Source of the DNA: Micromonospora arborensis
GTDB taxonomy: Bacteria > Actinomycetota > Actinomycetes > Mycobacteriales > Micromonosporaceae
Length of the DNA: 64,000 bases
Assembly: GCF_003205615.1 (NCBI RefSeq)
Contig: NZ_PYBV01000024.1
Span: forward strand, 1-64,000
Direction of reading: 5' to 3'
Shown here: one piece after another, positions 43,450 to 52,369 of the stretch
Layout of the letters: each line of letters starts with the position of its first letter
Numbering within the stretch: the stretch's first letter is position 1
Program-made: the position numbers and the translations under genes
Notes under the pieces: model-generated
Seen by the model: only the letters and a program-made list of their open reading frames with translations
Databases searched by the model: none
What the model was told of the DNA's origin: nothing

Positions 43450-44166
43450 CTAAGCGGCCTCGTTCGACGTCGAGGCTCGGGCAGCGGCGATGGTCCGCCC
43501 ACGCTCCGACTCAGGGAACCGGTCGAGCATGGCACGCACCTCGTCGGCGCTCACGTTGGCGCCGAACAACTCGCTGCCCGGCTCGAGCCGTACGCCCTCG
43601 GCGAGGGGACCGGCGACGACCGGATCGAACCCCAACGCGTCCACCAGTCCGGCGACCGTGGTGAGGTCAGTGGCGCTGTCGCCGGCGATCACGATGGCCT
43701 TGCGGCCAGGTGTCCCCACTGGTCGAGCCTCGTCCTCAAGATCGTGGTAGCCCATGTGGTTGAACGCCTTGACGACACGGGACCCGGACAGGAACGCCTG
43801 GACGATCTCGCTCGACGAGGTACGCGGGTTGGTGAGGTCGTCCCGAATGCCGTCGATCTCCCACCAGTAGTTCATGGCATCGACGACAAGCTTGCCGTGC
43901 AGCGCCTCGGCGGGAACGCTGCGGTACTTGCCCAGCGGAAGGGCGAGGATGACGATGTCCGCGCCGGCCACCGCGTCGACAGCCGTGGTGGCTGCCGCCC
44001 CGGGAGCGAGCACCTCGACGGTGAGTGCGATCTTCGCCGGGTCGCCGGAGCCGGCGACCAGCACCCGGTAGCCGGCGGCGACGGCGAGCCGGGCGAGCAC
44101 CGTACCCACCTTGCCGGCCCCGAGGATGCCGAGGGTCACAGGCCGGCTCCGGTCGTTGTCGTTCAT
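43450..44166 (-). CDS. F420/NADP-type oxidoreductase (Rossmann reductase)
   Basis: A 238-residue protein of the NADP oxidoreductase, coenzyme F420-dependent group. GILGAGKVGT is the dinucleotide-binding loop, followed by VAGSGDP and ADIVILALPLGKY typical of the family; a KAFNHMGYHDL segment lies in the middle. Such proteins move hydride between NADP and F420 or act on small ketones. GAAAGGA precedes ATG 44166. It is last in a three-gene minus-strand operon after two luciferase-like monooxygenases, which suggests it supplies them with reduced cofactor. Confidence 0.82.
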   Translation of the reverse strand: MNDNDRSRPVTLGILGAGKVGTVLARLAVAAGYRVLVAGSGDPAKIALTVEVLAPGAAATTAVDAVAGADIVILALPLGKYRSVPAEALHGKLVVDAMNYWWEIDGIRDDLTNPRTSSSEIVQAFLSGSRVVKAFNHMGYHDLEDEARPVGTPGRKAIVIAGDSATDLTTVAGLVDALGFDPVVAGPLAEGVRLEPGSELFGANVSADEVRAMLDRFPESERGRTIAAARASTSNEAA

Positions 44167-44204
44167 GTCGTCCTTTCGGTATTCCGTGCCTTCGGGAGTG
44201 CTGG

Positions 44205-45236
44205 TCAGCTGGCCAGGATGTCGCGGACCATGGGGATCACCCTGGAGCCGTACAGTTCCACGGCACGCATCCGGGCGCTGACCGGTTGCGCGCCGGCCGA
44301 GTAGATGAGGTCGAACCGGCCGACGCCGAGGCTGCGGATCGCGCGGGCCATCCGCCGGGCCACGGTCTCCGGCGAGCCGATGTACAGGGAACCACCCTCC
44401 ACCTCGGAGTCGAACTCCTGGCGACGGATCGGTGGCCAGCCCCGCAGCGCGCCGATCCGGTTACGCATGACGCGGTAGTGCGGCCAGTAAATCTCCTTCG
44501 CCTCCTCGTCGGTGTCGGCGATGAAGCCTGGCGAGTGCATGCCGACCGGGTGTGCGGTCGTACCGAGTTGCTCGGCGGCTCTCCGATAGAGGTCCAGGTA
44601 GGGCGCGAACCGCTCGGGGGCGCCGCCGATGATGGCGAGCATCAGCGGAAGCCCGTACTGGGCGGTCCGCACGACCGACTGCGGTGAGCCGCCCACGCCG
44701 ACCCAGGTGCTCAGGTGCCCCGACTCCGTCTTCGGGAAGACGTCGGCGTTGTCCAGCGGGGCACGCAGGGTGCCGCTCCAGGTGACCGGCTTCTCGTCGA
44801 GGAGCTTGACGAACAGGTCGATCTTCTCCTCGAACAGCGTGTCGTAGTCGCGCAGGTCGTAGCCGAAGAGGGGAAACGACTCGGTGAACGAGCCGCGACC
44901 GAGGATGACCTCGGCCCGGCCGTGCGACAGCGCGTCGACCGTGGCGAAACGCTGGAACACCCGGACCGGGTCGTCCGAACTCAGCACGGTCACCCCGGAC
45001 GCCAGCCGGATCCGCGACGTACGGGTGGCGATCCCCGCGAGCACCGTCTCCGGCGTCGACACCGAGTACTCCGGCCGATGGTGCTCGCCGAGCGCGATGA
45101 CGTCGACGCCGAGGTCGTCGGCGAGCACCGCCTCGTCGACGACCTGCCGGATCGCCGCGGCGTGCGACACGAGCTTGCCGGCGTCGTCCTCCGGTACGTC
45201 GCCGAACGTGTCGAGGCCGAACATGAGGTCAGACAT
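44205..45236 (-). CDS. Luciferase-like flavin/F420-dependent monooxygenase 2
   Basis: A 343-residue LLM-class barrel: GEHH (residues around 50), VTVLSSDDPVRVFQRFATVDALSHGRAE and GRGSFTESFPLFGYDL are conserved core strands, and VGVGGSPQSVVRTA is the phosphate-binding region. ATG 45236 lies inside the end of the upstream paralogue (8-base overlap), implying coupled synthesis. The two proteins are clearly paralogous along their length and could form a heterodimer, as LuxA/LuxB do. The substrate is unknown. Confidence 0.88.
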   Translation of the reverse strand: MSDLMFGLDTFGDVPEDDAGKLVSHAAAIRQVVDEAVLADDLGVDVIALGEHHRPEYSVSTPETVLAGIATRTSRIRLASGVTVLSSDDPVRVFQRFATVDALSHGRAEVILGRGSFTESFPLFGYDLRDYDTLFEEKIDLFVKLLDEKPVTWSGTLRAPLDNADVFPKTESGHLSTWVGVGGSPQSVVRTAQYGLPLMLAIIGGAPERFAPYLDLYRRAAEQLGTTAHPVGMHSPGFIADTDEEAKEIYWPHYRVMRNRIGALRGWPPIRRQEFDSEVEGGSLYIGSPETVARRMARAIRSLGVGRFDLIYSAGAQPVSARMRAVELYGSRVIPMVRDILAS

Positions 45237-46278
45237 GGGTGGGCTCCTTCGCCAGCAGCTCCCGGACCCGCGGCGCGACCTCACTGCCGAGCAGTTGGAT
45301 GGTGCGTGCGCGTGCCTCGCGGGGCAGGTGCATGATGTCGTACTTCAGGTCGAAGCGGCTCAGCCGCAGGTCACGGGCGACTGTGGCGATCTTCTGCGCC
45401 ACCGTCTCGGGTGATCCGACGAAGAGCGCGCCCTGGTCGATTTCCGCCTCGTAGCGTGCGCGGTCCGGTTTGTAGAAGCCGCGTTCCGCGGCGAGCGCCG
45501 CCACGACCGGCTGCCAGTACCGCCACCACGTCTCCACCGCCTCTTCGTCGGTGTCCGCGACAAGGCCGAGTGAGTGCTGCCCGATCGGCTGCAGGGTATG
45601 CCCGAATTGTTCGAGCGCCCTGGTGTAGAGGTCGACGTGGCTGGCGAAGCGCTGAGGGCGCCCACCGATGATCGCGAGCATGAGCGGAAGTCCGTGCCGG
45701 GCGGCGCGGACGACCGAGTTCGGGCTCCCTCCGACGCCGATCCACGTCGGGATGCCCCCGGGCTGCATCCGCGGATGGAGGCGCTGCCCGGTCAGGGGGC
45801 TTCGCACGGTGCCGGACCAGGTGACGGGTTCGTCCCGCTGAAGCCGCAGGAAGAGGTCCAGCTTCTCCTCGAACAACCGCTCGTAGTCGGCCAGGTCGTA
45901 GCCGAACAGCGGAAACGACTCGGTCGCCGATGCGCGTCCGAGGACCATCTGAGCGCGGCCGTTGGAGACGGCGTCGAGGGTGGCGAACTCGTGGTAGAGG
46001 CGTACCGGATCGTTGGTGCTGAGCACCGTGACCGAGGTGCCGAGGCGAATCCGCTCGGTCGCGGTCGCGGCTGCCGCGAGCAACACCGGTGTCGCCGAGT
46101 CGTTGTGGCCCTCGCGGTAGTGCTCGCCGAGGCTGAACACGTCGAGTCCGACCGACTCGGCGAGTCGTGCCTCGTCCACGAGGAGCCGGACGGTCTCGGC
46201 GTCGCTCAGGACCCGGTCGCCGTCGGTGGCCACCTCCCCGAACGAGTTGAGCCCCAGTTCGAAACCTGCAGCTGTCAT
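45229..46278 (-). CDS. Luciferase-like flavin/F420-dependent monooxygenase 1
   Basis: A 349-residue LLM-class protein with the same core as its downstream neighbour (GEHYREG, VTVLSTNDPVRLYHEFATLDAVSNGRAQ, GRASATESFPLFGYDL, GVGGSPNSVVRAA). GAGGAGCAC lies before ATG 46278. It is the first gene of the operon and faces the MarR gene across a 108-bp gap holding two matching operator palindromes, so MarR repression is likely. Confidence 0.88.
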   Translation of the reverse strand: MTAAGFELGLNSFGEVATDGDRVLSDAETVRLLVDEARLAESVGLDVFSLGEHYREGHNDSATPVLLAAAATATERIRLGTSVTVLSTNDPVRLYHEFATLDAVSNGRAQMVLGRASATESFPLFGYDLADYERLFEEKLDLFLRLQRDEPVTWSGTVRSPLTGQRLHPRMQPGGIPTWIGVGGSPNSVVRAARHGLPLMLAIIGGRPQRFASHVDLYTRALEQFGHTLQPIGQHSLGLVADTDEEAVETWWRYWQPVVAALAAERGFYKPDRARYEAEIDQGALFVGSPETVAQKIATVARDLRLSRFDLKYDIMHLPREARARTIQLLGSEVAPRVRELLAKEPTHV

Positions 46279-46330
46279 CGTGTGCTCCTCGGTGCTCCGG
46301 GCCGGCGACCCGCGGGAGCGGACCTACCGG

Positions 46331-46371
46331 TTGACGTGTCAATGATGCTAACTTGGCGATTGACACGTCAA
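46331..46371. promoter_or_regulatory. Paired MarR operators between divergent genes
   Basis: TTGACGTGTCAAT (46331-46343) and ATTGACACGTCAA (46359-46371) are perfect reverse complements, and each is itself nearly palindromic. The two 12-bp cores are centred 29 bp apart. They lie between the monooxygenase operon start and the MarR start, and double as -35-like TTGAC sequences in both directions. Confidence 0.75.
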
Positions 46372-46386
46372 TTCCAGGAGAGTGAG

Positions 46387-46878
46387 ATGACGGAGGCCAC
46401 ACCCGCCCGACGGGGAGGACGCCAACTCCCCACCTCGGACGAGCTACGGATCTGGCGGGACTTCATCGAGACGACGGCGGCGCTGAGCTCCCGGCTCGAG
46501 TCCCGCCTACAGAACGACTCCTCGCTCTCGACGGGGGACTACGCCGTCCTGCTCGCTCTCAGCGAGGCCGAGGGGCAGGCGATGCGTTCCTCCGCACTCG
46601 CGGCGCACATCGGCTGGGAGCGCAGTCGGCTCTCCCACCACCTGGGGCGGATGGAGCGGCGTGGCCTCATTCGCCGGCAGGAGTGCGCGACTGTGCCCCG
46701 GGGCGCGGAGGTGCTGCTCACCCCGGCCGGAGCCGAGGCGTTCCGGGGAGCCACGTTTCCGCACCTGCGTGCCATTCGCGAACTCTTCGTCGACGCCCTG
46801 ACGCCGGATCAGGTCCTCGTGGCGGGCGAGATCGCAGCGGCGCTCAGAGTGCACCTCGACGCCCTAGGCGAGAAATGA
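46387..46878 (+). CDS. MarR-family transcriptional regulator
   Basis: A 163-residue MarR winged-helix protein. The DNA-binding region is SSALAAHIGWERSRLSHHLGRMERRGLIRRQEC (about 76-108), followed by the beta-wing (VPRGAEVLLTPAG) and dimer helices. ATG 46387 follows a GGAGAG site. MarR proteins usually repress a divergent gene until a small aromatic or oxidised ligand binds; here the target should be the LLM operon. It converges on the DUF4132 gene with 19 bp between stops. Confidence 0.9.
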   Translation: MTEATPARRGGRQLPTSDELRIWRDFIETTAALSSRLESRLQNDSSLSTGDYAVLLALSEAEGQAMRSSALAAHIGWERSRLSHHLGRMERRGLIRRQECATVPRGAEVLLTPAGAEAFRGATFPHLRAIRELFVDALTPDQVLVAGEIAAALRVHLDALGEK

Positions 46879-46897
46879 TCTCCAAGGGCTCCGTCCG

Positions 46898-49339
46898 TCA
46901 TCTGCTGAGCTGTCGGAGCACCGTGGTGTCGGTGATCGTGTCGTCGGCGGCGAGCATGATCGCCTTGGACAGGATCGTCGACAGCATGGGGTCGTCGTCG
47001 AAGGGCAGGTGAAGCCGGCCGGTGCGGTCGCGGGCCGGGACGATGCACAGGTACGAATCGTCGGGCTCCGTCAGGATGTTGCCGGAGCCGAGGTGTATCC
47101 GATAGGTGCGGACGTTCCCGCGGACGTGCAGGTACCGGTCGGAGAGGGCCACCCGACCGGCGATGTTCGTACGCGGTAGCAGCCGGGCCAGCGCGTCTCG
47201 ACGTACCTCCGCAGAGGGGGTCAGCGCGGCGCTGACGGTGCTGCGCCAATAGGTGTGCAGCTGGTCCTCGCCGCGGTCGGCCCACTGCGGGTCGGTGGCG
47301 ATCGACGTGACGCCGACGAACAGGTCCACGTCACGCATGGCCTCGGTGAAGACCAGTGGTGGCACGTCGACGACCGGCACCTGCTGCCACGTCGCCCCGT
47401 CGCGGCGGGCGAAACGCACCTGGTCGGTGGAGCAGTATTCGACGTCGTAGCTGTGCGGATCCGGGTTGTCGACCAGTTGGTGGCGGAACGACGCCCGCCA
47501 CGCACCGCCGCCGAAGAGCTTGGTGGCGTCGCTGTCATAACCGCCATCCCAGGTGCCGAGGTATCCGGCCTGCCAGCCCCGGGCGCGCATGAGGGCGTTC
47601 GCCTGCCGGTACCGCAGGATGTGAGCGGCGAACCGGTTGGAGTAGACGAGCGTCCTCTCCTCGGCGGGCGTAAGGAGGTAGACCTCTCGGAAGGCCTGCT
47701 TGAACGGCTGTGCCAGACCGGCGGCGACCACGTGCTCACGCCAGGCGAGGACCTCGTCGGTCGTCGCTCGGGCGGGATGCCACAGCCTGACCTGGCCGCG
47801 AGGAACGTCCTGGCCGTCCAGGCCGGCGATCGTCCAATCGTCGCCGTCGCGTCGGGGCAGGCCCGCCGTCCACGTTCGTCCGTCGGTGCTGGTCTCCCAC
47901 AACAGCCGCCGTCCGTAGGCACCGGTGATCGGGTGTACGAGGAATCGGGACGACCATTGCGGGTACGACCAGATGCGCTCCTCGGACAGCAGCCCTTCCA
48001 CCCGCAGGCGCTCGGCGGCCAGGGTCGCGCCAACGCGTTTGACGAGGTCACGTAACTGCTTCAGCTCGTCGCCGTACGCCTGCTTGACCTGAACCGGGAC
48101 GCCCTTGAGCGGGACACCGTCACGAGCGAAGGTCAGGCGTGCCTTCTCGCCCAGGACGTCGACCGTCGCTTCGTACGGCCCGACCGGTGTGCGTAGTCGC
48201 CCGTCGAGGCCGAGCCCGTGGTCGTCGACGGCGAGCTCCACCACCTCGCTGAGCGACCATCCCCGCAGCGCGCCGATGCGGGTCAGCGCGGTCTGGATCC
48301 GCTTCTGCAGCGCCTTGTTCTTGACCGTACCGGCCAGCCTCGCCAGCGTGCGTACCGGCACCTCGCCTTTCCGGCCCTCGAGCAGTTGCACGGCCGCGAC
48401 AGCAGTCCGCTGGGCGTGGGGGAAACCCGAGGACTGCCGTGGCGCCGTCGCGGCGGCTGCGGTGACCCGTGCCAACAGGTCTGTCGCCGGCTCGTCGGGC
48501 TGCCGCGACAGCGCCCAGACCAGGCCTCGAACGAGGCGGTCCGAGTCGTCGTGCAGGGGCCGCCCGTAGGCGGCGAACGCTTCGAGGACCGACCGAACGA
48601 CCTGAGCGCCGCCCGGTGTGGCGGCGAGCAGCTCGTCGAGGCGCCGCTGCCATTTCGCCGGCGCTGCCGGTCTTTCCAGAGAGGCGCAGTGCGCCAACAC
48701 CTCCGGCACGCCCGGCGCGGCGAGGACAGCAGTCATCTCGGCGCGAACGAGCGGCCCGAACCCGTCTCCGTCGTGGAGCAGCCACGACGGCACGCGACGG
48801 CCGGTGGCGCGATCGAGGGCGTCGCCGATCAGCGTGATAAAGCGTCGTCGCGGCTCCGCCGCGACGAAATAGTCGCTCACCAGCTCGCTGAGGAAGGCGT
48901 CGAGGACCTGTGCCAGGTCGGCCAGCTCGGCAGGCGCCAGGCGCGTGGCGATCACCGCCGGCAGCTCCAGGTGTGCGCCGTTGTCATAGGACTCCCCGCG
49001 TGCCACGACCTCCAGGCACCACACGAGGTCCGCCCGCGTCCAGGGCAGGTCTCCGTCGGCCAGACTCCGCACGACATCGTTGAGCGCGGTCGGAGTCGAA
49101 CTGGTCGACGACTCCAGATGCATGGCCAGCGCGGCGCTGCGGCGCACCTCGACCGGCCACGACTCGACCGCGGCCCACTCCGGCACGTTGATTATCGAGT
49201 GCCTCCAGTGGTACGTCCGTGCGACGTGCAGAACAGCCCTGACCTGAGCATCGGCCTCGGCAAGGCCGATCTCCACCTGCCGTCGATCCGCATCGCTCAG
49301 GTCGGGAAGGAACTCCGTCCAGTCGCCCACGTCAACCAC
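46898..49339 (-). CDS. DUF4132-domain protein
   Basis: An 813-residue cytoplasmic protein with a long helical-repeat N-terminal part (about 1-420) and a C-terminal DUF4132 region (about 430-640; QLRDLVKRVGATLAAERLRVEGL, then VLAWREHVVAAGLAQPFKQAFREVYLLTPAEE). A final beta-rich section ends IHLGSGNI. Family members are large proteins of unknown function, often beside WGR, MolR-type or phage-defence genes. GTG 49339 overlaps the end of the small upstream gene (GTGGTTGA), so the two are translationally coupled. No catalytic motif is recognised. Confidence 0.78.
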   Translation of the reverse strand: MVDVGDWTEFLPDLSDADRRQVEIGLAEADAQVRAVLHVARTYHWRHSIINVPEWAAVESWPVEVRRSAALAMHLESSTSSTPTALNDVVRSLADGDLPWTRADLVWCLEVVARGESYDNGAHLELPAVIATRLAPAELADLAQVLDAFLSELVSDYFVAAEPRRRFITLIGDALDRATGRRVPSWLLHDGDGFGPLVRAEMTAVLAAPGVPEVLAHCASLERPAAPAKWQRRLDELLAATPGGAQVVRSVLEAFAAYGRPLHDDSDRLVRGLVWALSRQPDEPATDLLARVTAAAATAPRQSSGFPHAQRTAVAAVQLLEGRKGEVPVRTLARLAGTVKNKALQKRIQTALTRIGALRGWSLSEVVELAVDDHGLGLDGRLRTPVGPYEATVDVLGEKARLTFARDGVPLKGVPVQVKQAYGDELKQLRDLVKRVGATLAAERLRVEGLLSEERIWSYPQWSSRFLVHPITGAYGRRLLWETSTDGRTWTAGLPRRDGDDWTIAGLDGQDVPRGQVRLWHPARATTDEVLAWREHVVAAGLAQPFKQAFREVYLLTPAEERTLVYSNRFAAHILRYRQANALMRARGWQAGYLGTWDGGYDSDATKLFGGGAWRASFRHQLVDNPDPHSYDVEYCSTDQVRFARRDGATWQQVPVVDVPPLVFTEAMRDVDLFVGVTSIATDPQWADRGEDQLHTYWRSTVSAALTPSAEVRRDALARLLPRTNIAGRVALSDRYLHVRGNVRTYRIHLGSGNILTEPDDSYLCIVPARDRTGRLHLPFDDDPMLSTILSKAIMLAADDTITDTTVLRQLSR

Positions 49340-49724
49340 CCACCAGCGCAACGAGCCGCACGAAGGCCACATCCAGGTCGGCGAGCAGGTCGATCTCCTC
49401 GTCGAGGTCATCGATCTGGCGGTTGCCGACCAGCAGCAGGAAACCGTTACGGGCGAAGGCGGCGCAGGCGGCGTCTGCCTGGTGCTCCCAGTCGAGACGC
49501 CTGCCCCGGGCGACCCGGTAGCCGTTCAACGTGGCCTCCGTGTCGGTCGGCTGCACCAGCCCGCGGAAGTGCTCCGGGCGGTGGGCGTTGAATCGGGCGA
49601 CCTCCTCGCGCACCCGCAGGCGGACCAACTCCCGGGCAGAGATGCGCTCCGGCAACCCGGTCAACGGCCACTGGTCGATGGCTCTCCCGGTCGCTGTCTC
49701 GTCCCGCACGATCGCCGTGGCCAT
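49332..49724 (-). CDS. Hypothetical protein coupled to DUF4132 gene
   Basis: A 130-residue acidic/helical protein, not recognised. It has a basic middle (ERISARELVRLRVREEVARFNAHRPEHF) and an acidic DDLDEEIDLLADLD stretch, with no signal or membrane helix. CAAGGAG lies upstream of ATG 49724. Its stop overlaps the DUF4132 start, suggesting that the two proteins act together. Confidence 0.7.
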   Translation of the reverse strand: MATAIVRDETATGRAIDQWPLTGLPERISARELVRLRVREEVARFNAHRPEHFRGLVQPTDTEATLNGYRVARGRRLDWEHQADAACAAFARNGFLLLVGNRQIDDLDEEIDLLADLDVAFVRLVALVGG

Positions 49725-49801
49725 CCCGCCAAGCTCCTTGCCTCGAGGTGCGCCGCATCATGGCACGAGCCTCCGACGAAACGCGGGTTAGGCTTCGGCC
49801 T

Positions 49802-50932
49802 ATGTCAGGGTCGCGGTGGCGTGGCCGGACGGCGGACACGGCCCTGGTGCTCGCCGTCGGTCTGGTCGCCCTCGTCGGCCTGGTGGTGCAGTCAAGTGGC
49901 ATCGACACCACCGCCGAATGGACGGCGCTGGTGGTGGTGCTCGGTTCCTCCGCTGCGCTCTGCGTCCGCCGCCGCCATCCGGTGCCGGTCGGCGTGGTGG
50001 CGCTGGCCGGCATCGGCGCGTACGGGGCGTTGCTACACAAGCCCGGCCCGATCATGCTGGTGTTCGTCGTGGCGCTCTACACCGTTGTCGACGAGGGATA
50101 TCTCCGGGTCGCCGTCGGGCTCGGTCTCGCCTCGGTGCTGGCCTTCGCCGTCGCCGACAGCTACAACCGATCCCCGGACACGATGAATGGGGCGACGCTG
50201 CTGCACGCTGGTTGGCTGATCGCGGTCATCGTCGGTGTGACCCGCAACCGTCGGGCCTACCTTGCCGAAGCACAGGCCCGCGCGATCGTCGCCGAGCAGC
50301 GGATGGAGGAGGAGGCCCGGCGGCGTGCCACCGAGGAGCGGTTGCGCATCGCCCGCGAGCTGCACGACGCGCTCGGTCACCACCTCTCGCTGATCAATGT
50401 GCAGGCCAGCGCGGCGTTGCACCGGCCGGACCCGACCCGGTCCGAGCAGGCGCTCACCGCGATCAAACAGACCAGCAAGGAGACGTTGCGGGAGTTGCGT
50501 ACGACGCTCGGCGTGCTACGGCAGGAGGGTGCGGAGCCGTTGGTGCCCAGGCCGGGCCTGAACCGCCTCGGCGATCTGATCACGGCGGCCGGGCGATCCG
50601 AGTTGACGATCCGCACCGAGCTCGCCGAGACCCGGTCGCTGCCGCCGGAGGTCGACCTCGCGGTGTACCGGATCGTCCAGGAGGCGCTCACCAACGTGGC
50701 CCGGCACGCGGGCGCCACCGCCGCGGTGGTCCGGATCCGGCCTGACCACGACGACGTGGTGGTGGAGGTGGAGGACGACGGCACCAGCACACCAGGCATG
50801 CCCGGCAGCGGGATCCTCGGCATGCGCGAGCGTGCCCGGGCGCTTGGCGGTTCGCTGACCACGGGCGCCCAGCCGGAGGGCGGCTTTCGGGTCTGCGCTC
50901 GCCTGCCGCTGCCGGCGGGGGAGCTGGCGTGA
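49802..50932 (+). CDS. Sensor histidine kinase, NarL/DesK type
   Basis: A 376-residue kinase. About five N-terminal hydrophobic segments (15-150) form a membrane sensor, then a coiled-coil link leads to the HisKA_3 box RIARELHDALGHHLS with phospho-acceptor His188. A HATPase_c domain follows (NVARHAGATAAVV, the N box; GSGILGMRERARALGG, the G2 box). ATG 49802 is chosen because it begins the membrane part; upstream starts exist in the same frame. It overlaps the response-regulator start (GTGA). Confidence 0.88.
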   Translation: MSGSRWRGRTADTALVLAVGLVALVGLVVQSSGIDTTAEWTALVVVLGSSAALCVRRRHPVPVGVVALAGIGAYGALLHKPGPIMLVFVVALYTVVDEGYLRVAVGLGLASVLAFAVADSYNRSPDTMNGATLLHAGWLIAVIVGVTRNRRAYLAEAQARAIVAEQRMEEEARRRATEERLRIARELHDALGHHLSLINVQASAALHRPDPTRSEQALTAIKQTSKETLRELRTTLGVLRQEGAEPLVPRPGLNRLGDLITAAGRSELTIRTELAETRSLPPEVDLAVYRIVQEALTNVARHAGATAAVVRIRPDHDDVVVEVEDDGTSTPGMPGSGILGMRERARALGGSLTTGAQPEGGFRVCARLPLPAGELA

Positions 50933-51591
50933 TCCGGCTGCTGCTCGTCGATGACCAGACCCTGGTACGTGCCGGCTTCCGGTCCATCCTGGAGGGTGAG
51001 GACGGCATCGAGGTGGTCGGCGAGGCCGCCGACGGCGCCGAGGCGGTGCGGCTCGCCGGGCAGCTGCGACCGGATGTCGTCCTCATGGACATCCAGATGC
51101 CGGTGCTGGATGGCCTCGCTGCCACCGCGAAGATCGTCGCGAGCTGCGCTGCCCGCGTGATCATCCTGACCACGTTCGACCTGGACGATTATGTCTACCG
51201 TGCCCTGCGGGCCGGTGCGAGCGGCTTCCTGGTGAAGGACACCGAGCCGGCCGAGCTGATCCACGGGGTGCGGGTGGTCGCCCGTGGCGACGCGCTGATC
51301 GCGCCGGCGATCACCCGTCGGTTGATCGCCGAGTTCACCGCCCGGGTCATGCATCCGGACCCCGCGCCGCGACTGAGCGCGCTCACCGAGCGGGAGCGTG
51401 AGGTGCTGACGCTGGTCGCCGCCGGCCTCTCGAATGACGAGATCGCGGCGCGGCTGGTGCTGAGTCCAGCGACCGCCAAGACGCATGTCAGCCGGATCAT
51501 GACCAAGGCGCAGGTCCGGGATCGCGCCCAGCTGGTGATCCTCGCCTACGAGTCCGGCCTGACCGTTCCTGGTTGGCTCGCCCGACCCTGA
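50929..51591 (+). CDS. LuxR/NarL-type response regulator
   Basis: A 220-residue regulator. The receiver domain has DD near residues 8-9, phospho-acceptor Asp54 (LMDIQMP), Thr in LTTFD and the Lys in VKDTEP. The LuxR HTH is LTEREREVLTLVAAGLSNDEIAARLVLSPATAKTHVSRI. GTG 50929 overlaps the kinase stop, so the pair forms one two-component system. Its target genes are not evident; it ends five bases before the convergent DUF6223-like gene. Confidence 0.93.
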   Translation: MIRLLLVDDQTLVRAGFRSILEGEDGIEVVGEAADGAEAVRLAGQLRPDVVLMDIQMPVLDGLAATAKIVASCAARVIILTTFDLDDYVYRALRAGASGFLVKDTEPAELIHGVRVVARGDALIAPAITRRLIAEFTARVMHPDPAPRLSALTEREREVLTLVAAGLSNDEIAARLVLSPATAKTHVSRIMTKAQVRDRAQLVILAYESGLTVPGWLARP

Positions 51592-51596
51592 CCACC

Positions 51597-52031
51597 TCAG
51601 GCGGGCAACCGGCCGGCGCGGCGGGAGCGGCCCAGTGCCAGCCCACCGAGGACCACGCTGACCAGCCCGACCGCCAGGGCCACGAAGGCCCCACCACGCC
51701 CGTTGCCCGTGCCGATGCCACTGTCGGAGGTGGCCACCACCACACCGCCGAGCGCCATGGCGGTCAGCCCTGCTGCCAGGGCCAGGACGGCGCCGAGCCG
51801 CCCGGTGCCGGTGCCGACGCGACTGGCGGGGCGGGCCAGTGCCAGCCCGCCGATGACCGCGCCGACCAGCCCGAGCAGGGCGGCCACGCTGGCACCGAGT
51901 CGCCCGGAGCTCATGGCGAGAACAGCTGCGGCGGCCGGTTGGACGGAGGCGTGTGCGGCTGCCGGTGCGGCCAGGTCGATCCCCCCGAGCGGGGCGGCTA
52001 CGGCGGTGGTGAGCAGGTGACAGATGGACAT
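51597..52031 (-). CDS. Small membrane protein, DUF6223-like
   Basis: A 144-residue Ala/Gly/Leu-rich protein with three hydrophobic helices after a signal-like N-terminus (VAALLGLVGAVIGGLALA, VLALAAGLTAMALGGVVVA, VALAVGLVSVVLGGLALG) and basic ends. The helices are separated by TGTGRLG and GTGNGRG turns. It looks like the actinomycete DUF6223 group; function unknown. GAAGGGG precedes ATG 52031. It converges with the two-component genes. Confidence 0.65.
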   Translation of the reverse strand: MSICHLLTTAVAAPLGGIDLAAPAAAHASVQPAAAAVLAMSSGRLGASVAALLGLVGAVIGGLALARPASRVGTGTGRLGAVLALAAGLTAMALGGVVVATSDSGIGTGNGRGGAFVALAVGLVSVVLGGLALGRSRRAGRLPA

Positions 52032-52207
52032 GGCGTTTCCCCTTCGGTCGTCTGACGGGTACAGCCGGCAGCGTAGGTATCGGAGTGCACGTTGGTCGTC
52101 CTGCCGGAGTTGACTCCGCGTCTACCACCAGGGCTGTACGCGTCCTGGGCGTCGTACTGCCGAAGTTGTCATCCCGAGCCTCGAGCTGCCCCTCCACTGG
52201 CCGGAAA

Positions 52208-52246
52208 CACTGCTCTGACCTGCGGTTTTGTCGGATCCGAGCAGTG
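52208..52246. repeat. Inverted repeat in the 52032-52369 gap
   Basis: CACTGCTC (52208-52215) and GAGCAGTG (52239-52246) are inverted copies 23 bp apart within a 338-bp gap between divergent genes. The gap holds no other gene or clear promoter pair that I can support. Confidence 0.35.
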
Positions 52247-52369
52247 GCTTTCTCCGGCTGGGAGTGGTACGACTGGAGCATCGACCATTCGGCAGCTGCG
52301 GTGGTCAGTAGGAGGTAGGGCCGTGCGTCTCTCCAGCACCAGATCCCCGGATCGGCCGGCGAGACCGTC

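Noticed and set aside
44205..46278. The two luciferase-like genes as one frameshifted gene.
   Set aside because: Each is full length with its own start, and they align to each other over their whole length; they are tandem paralogues.
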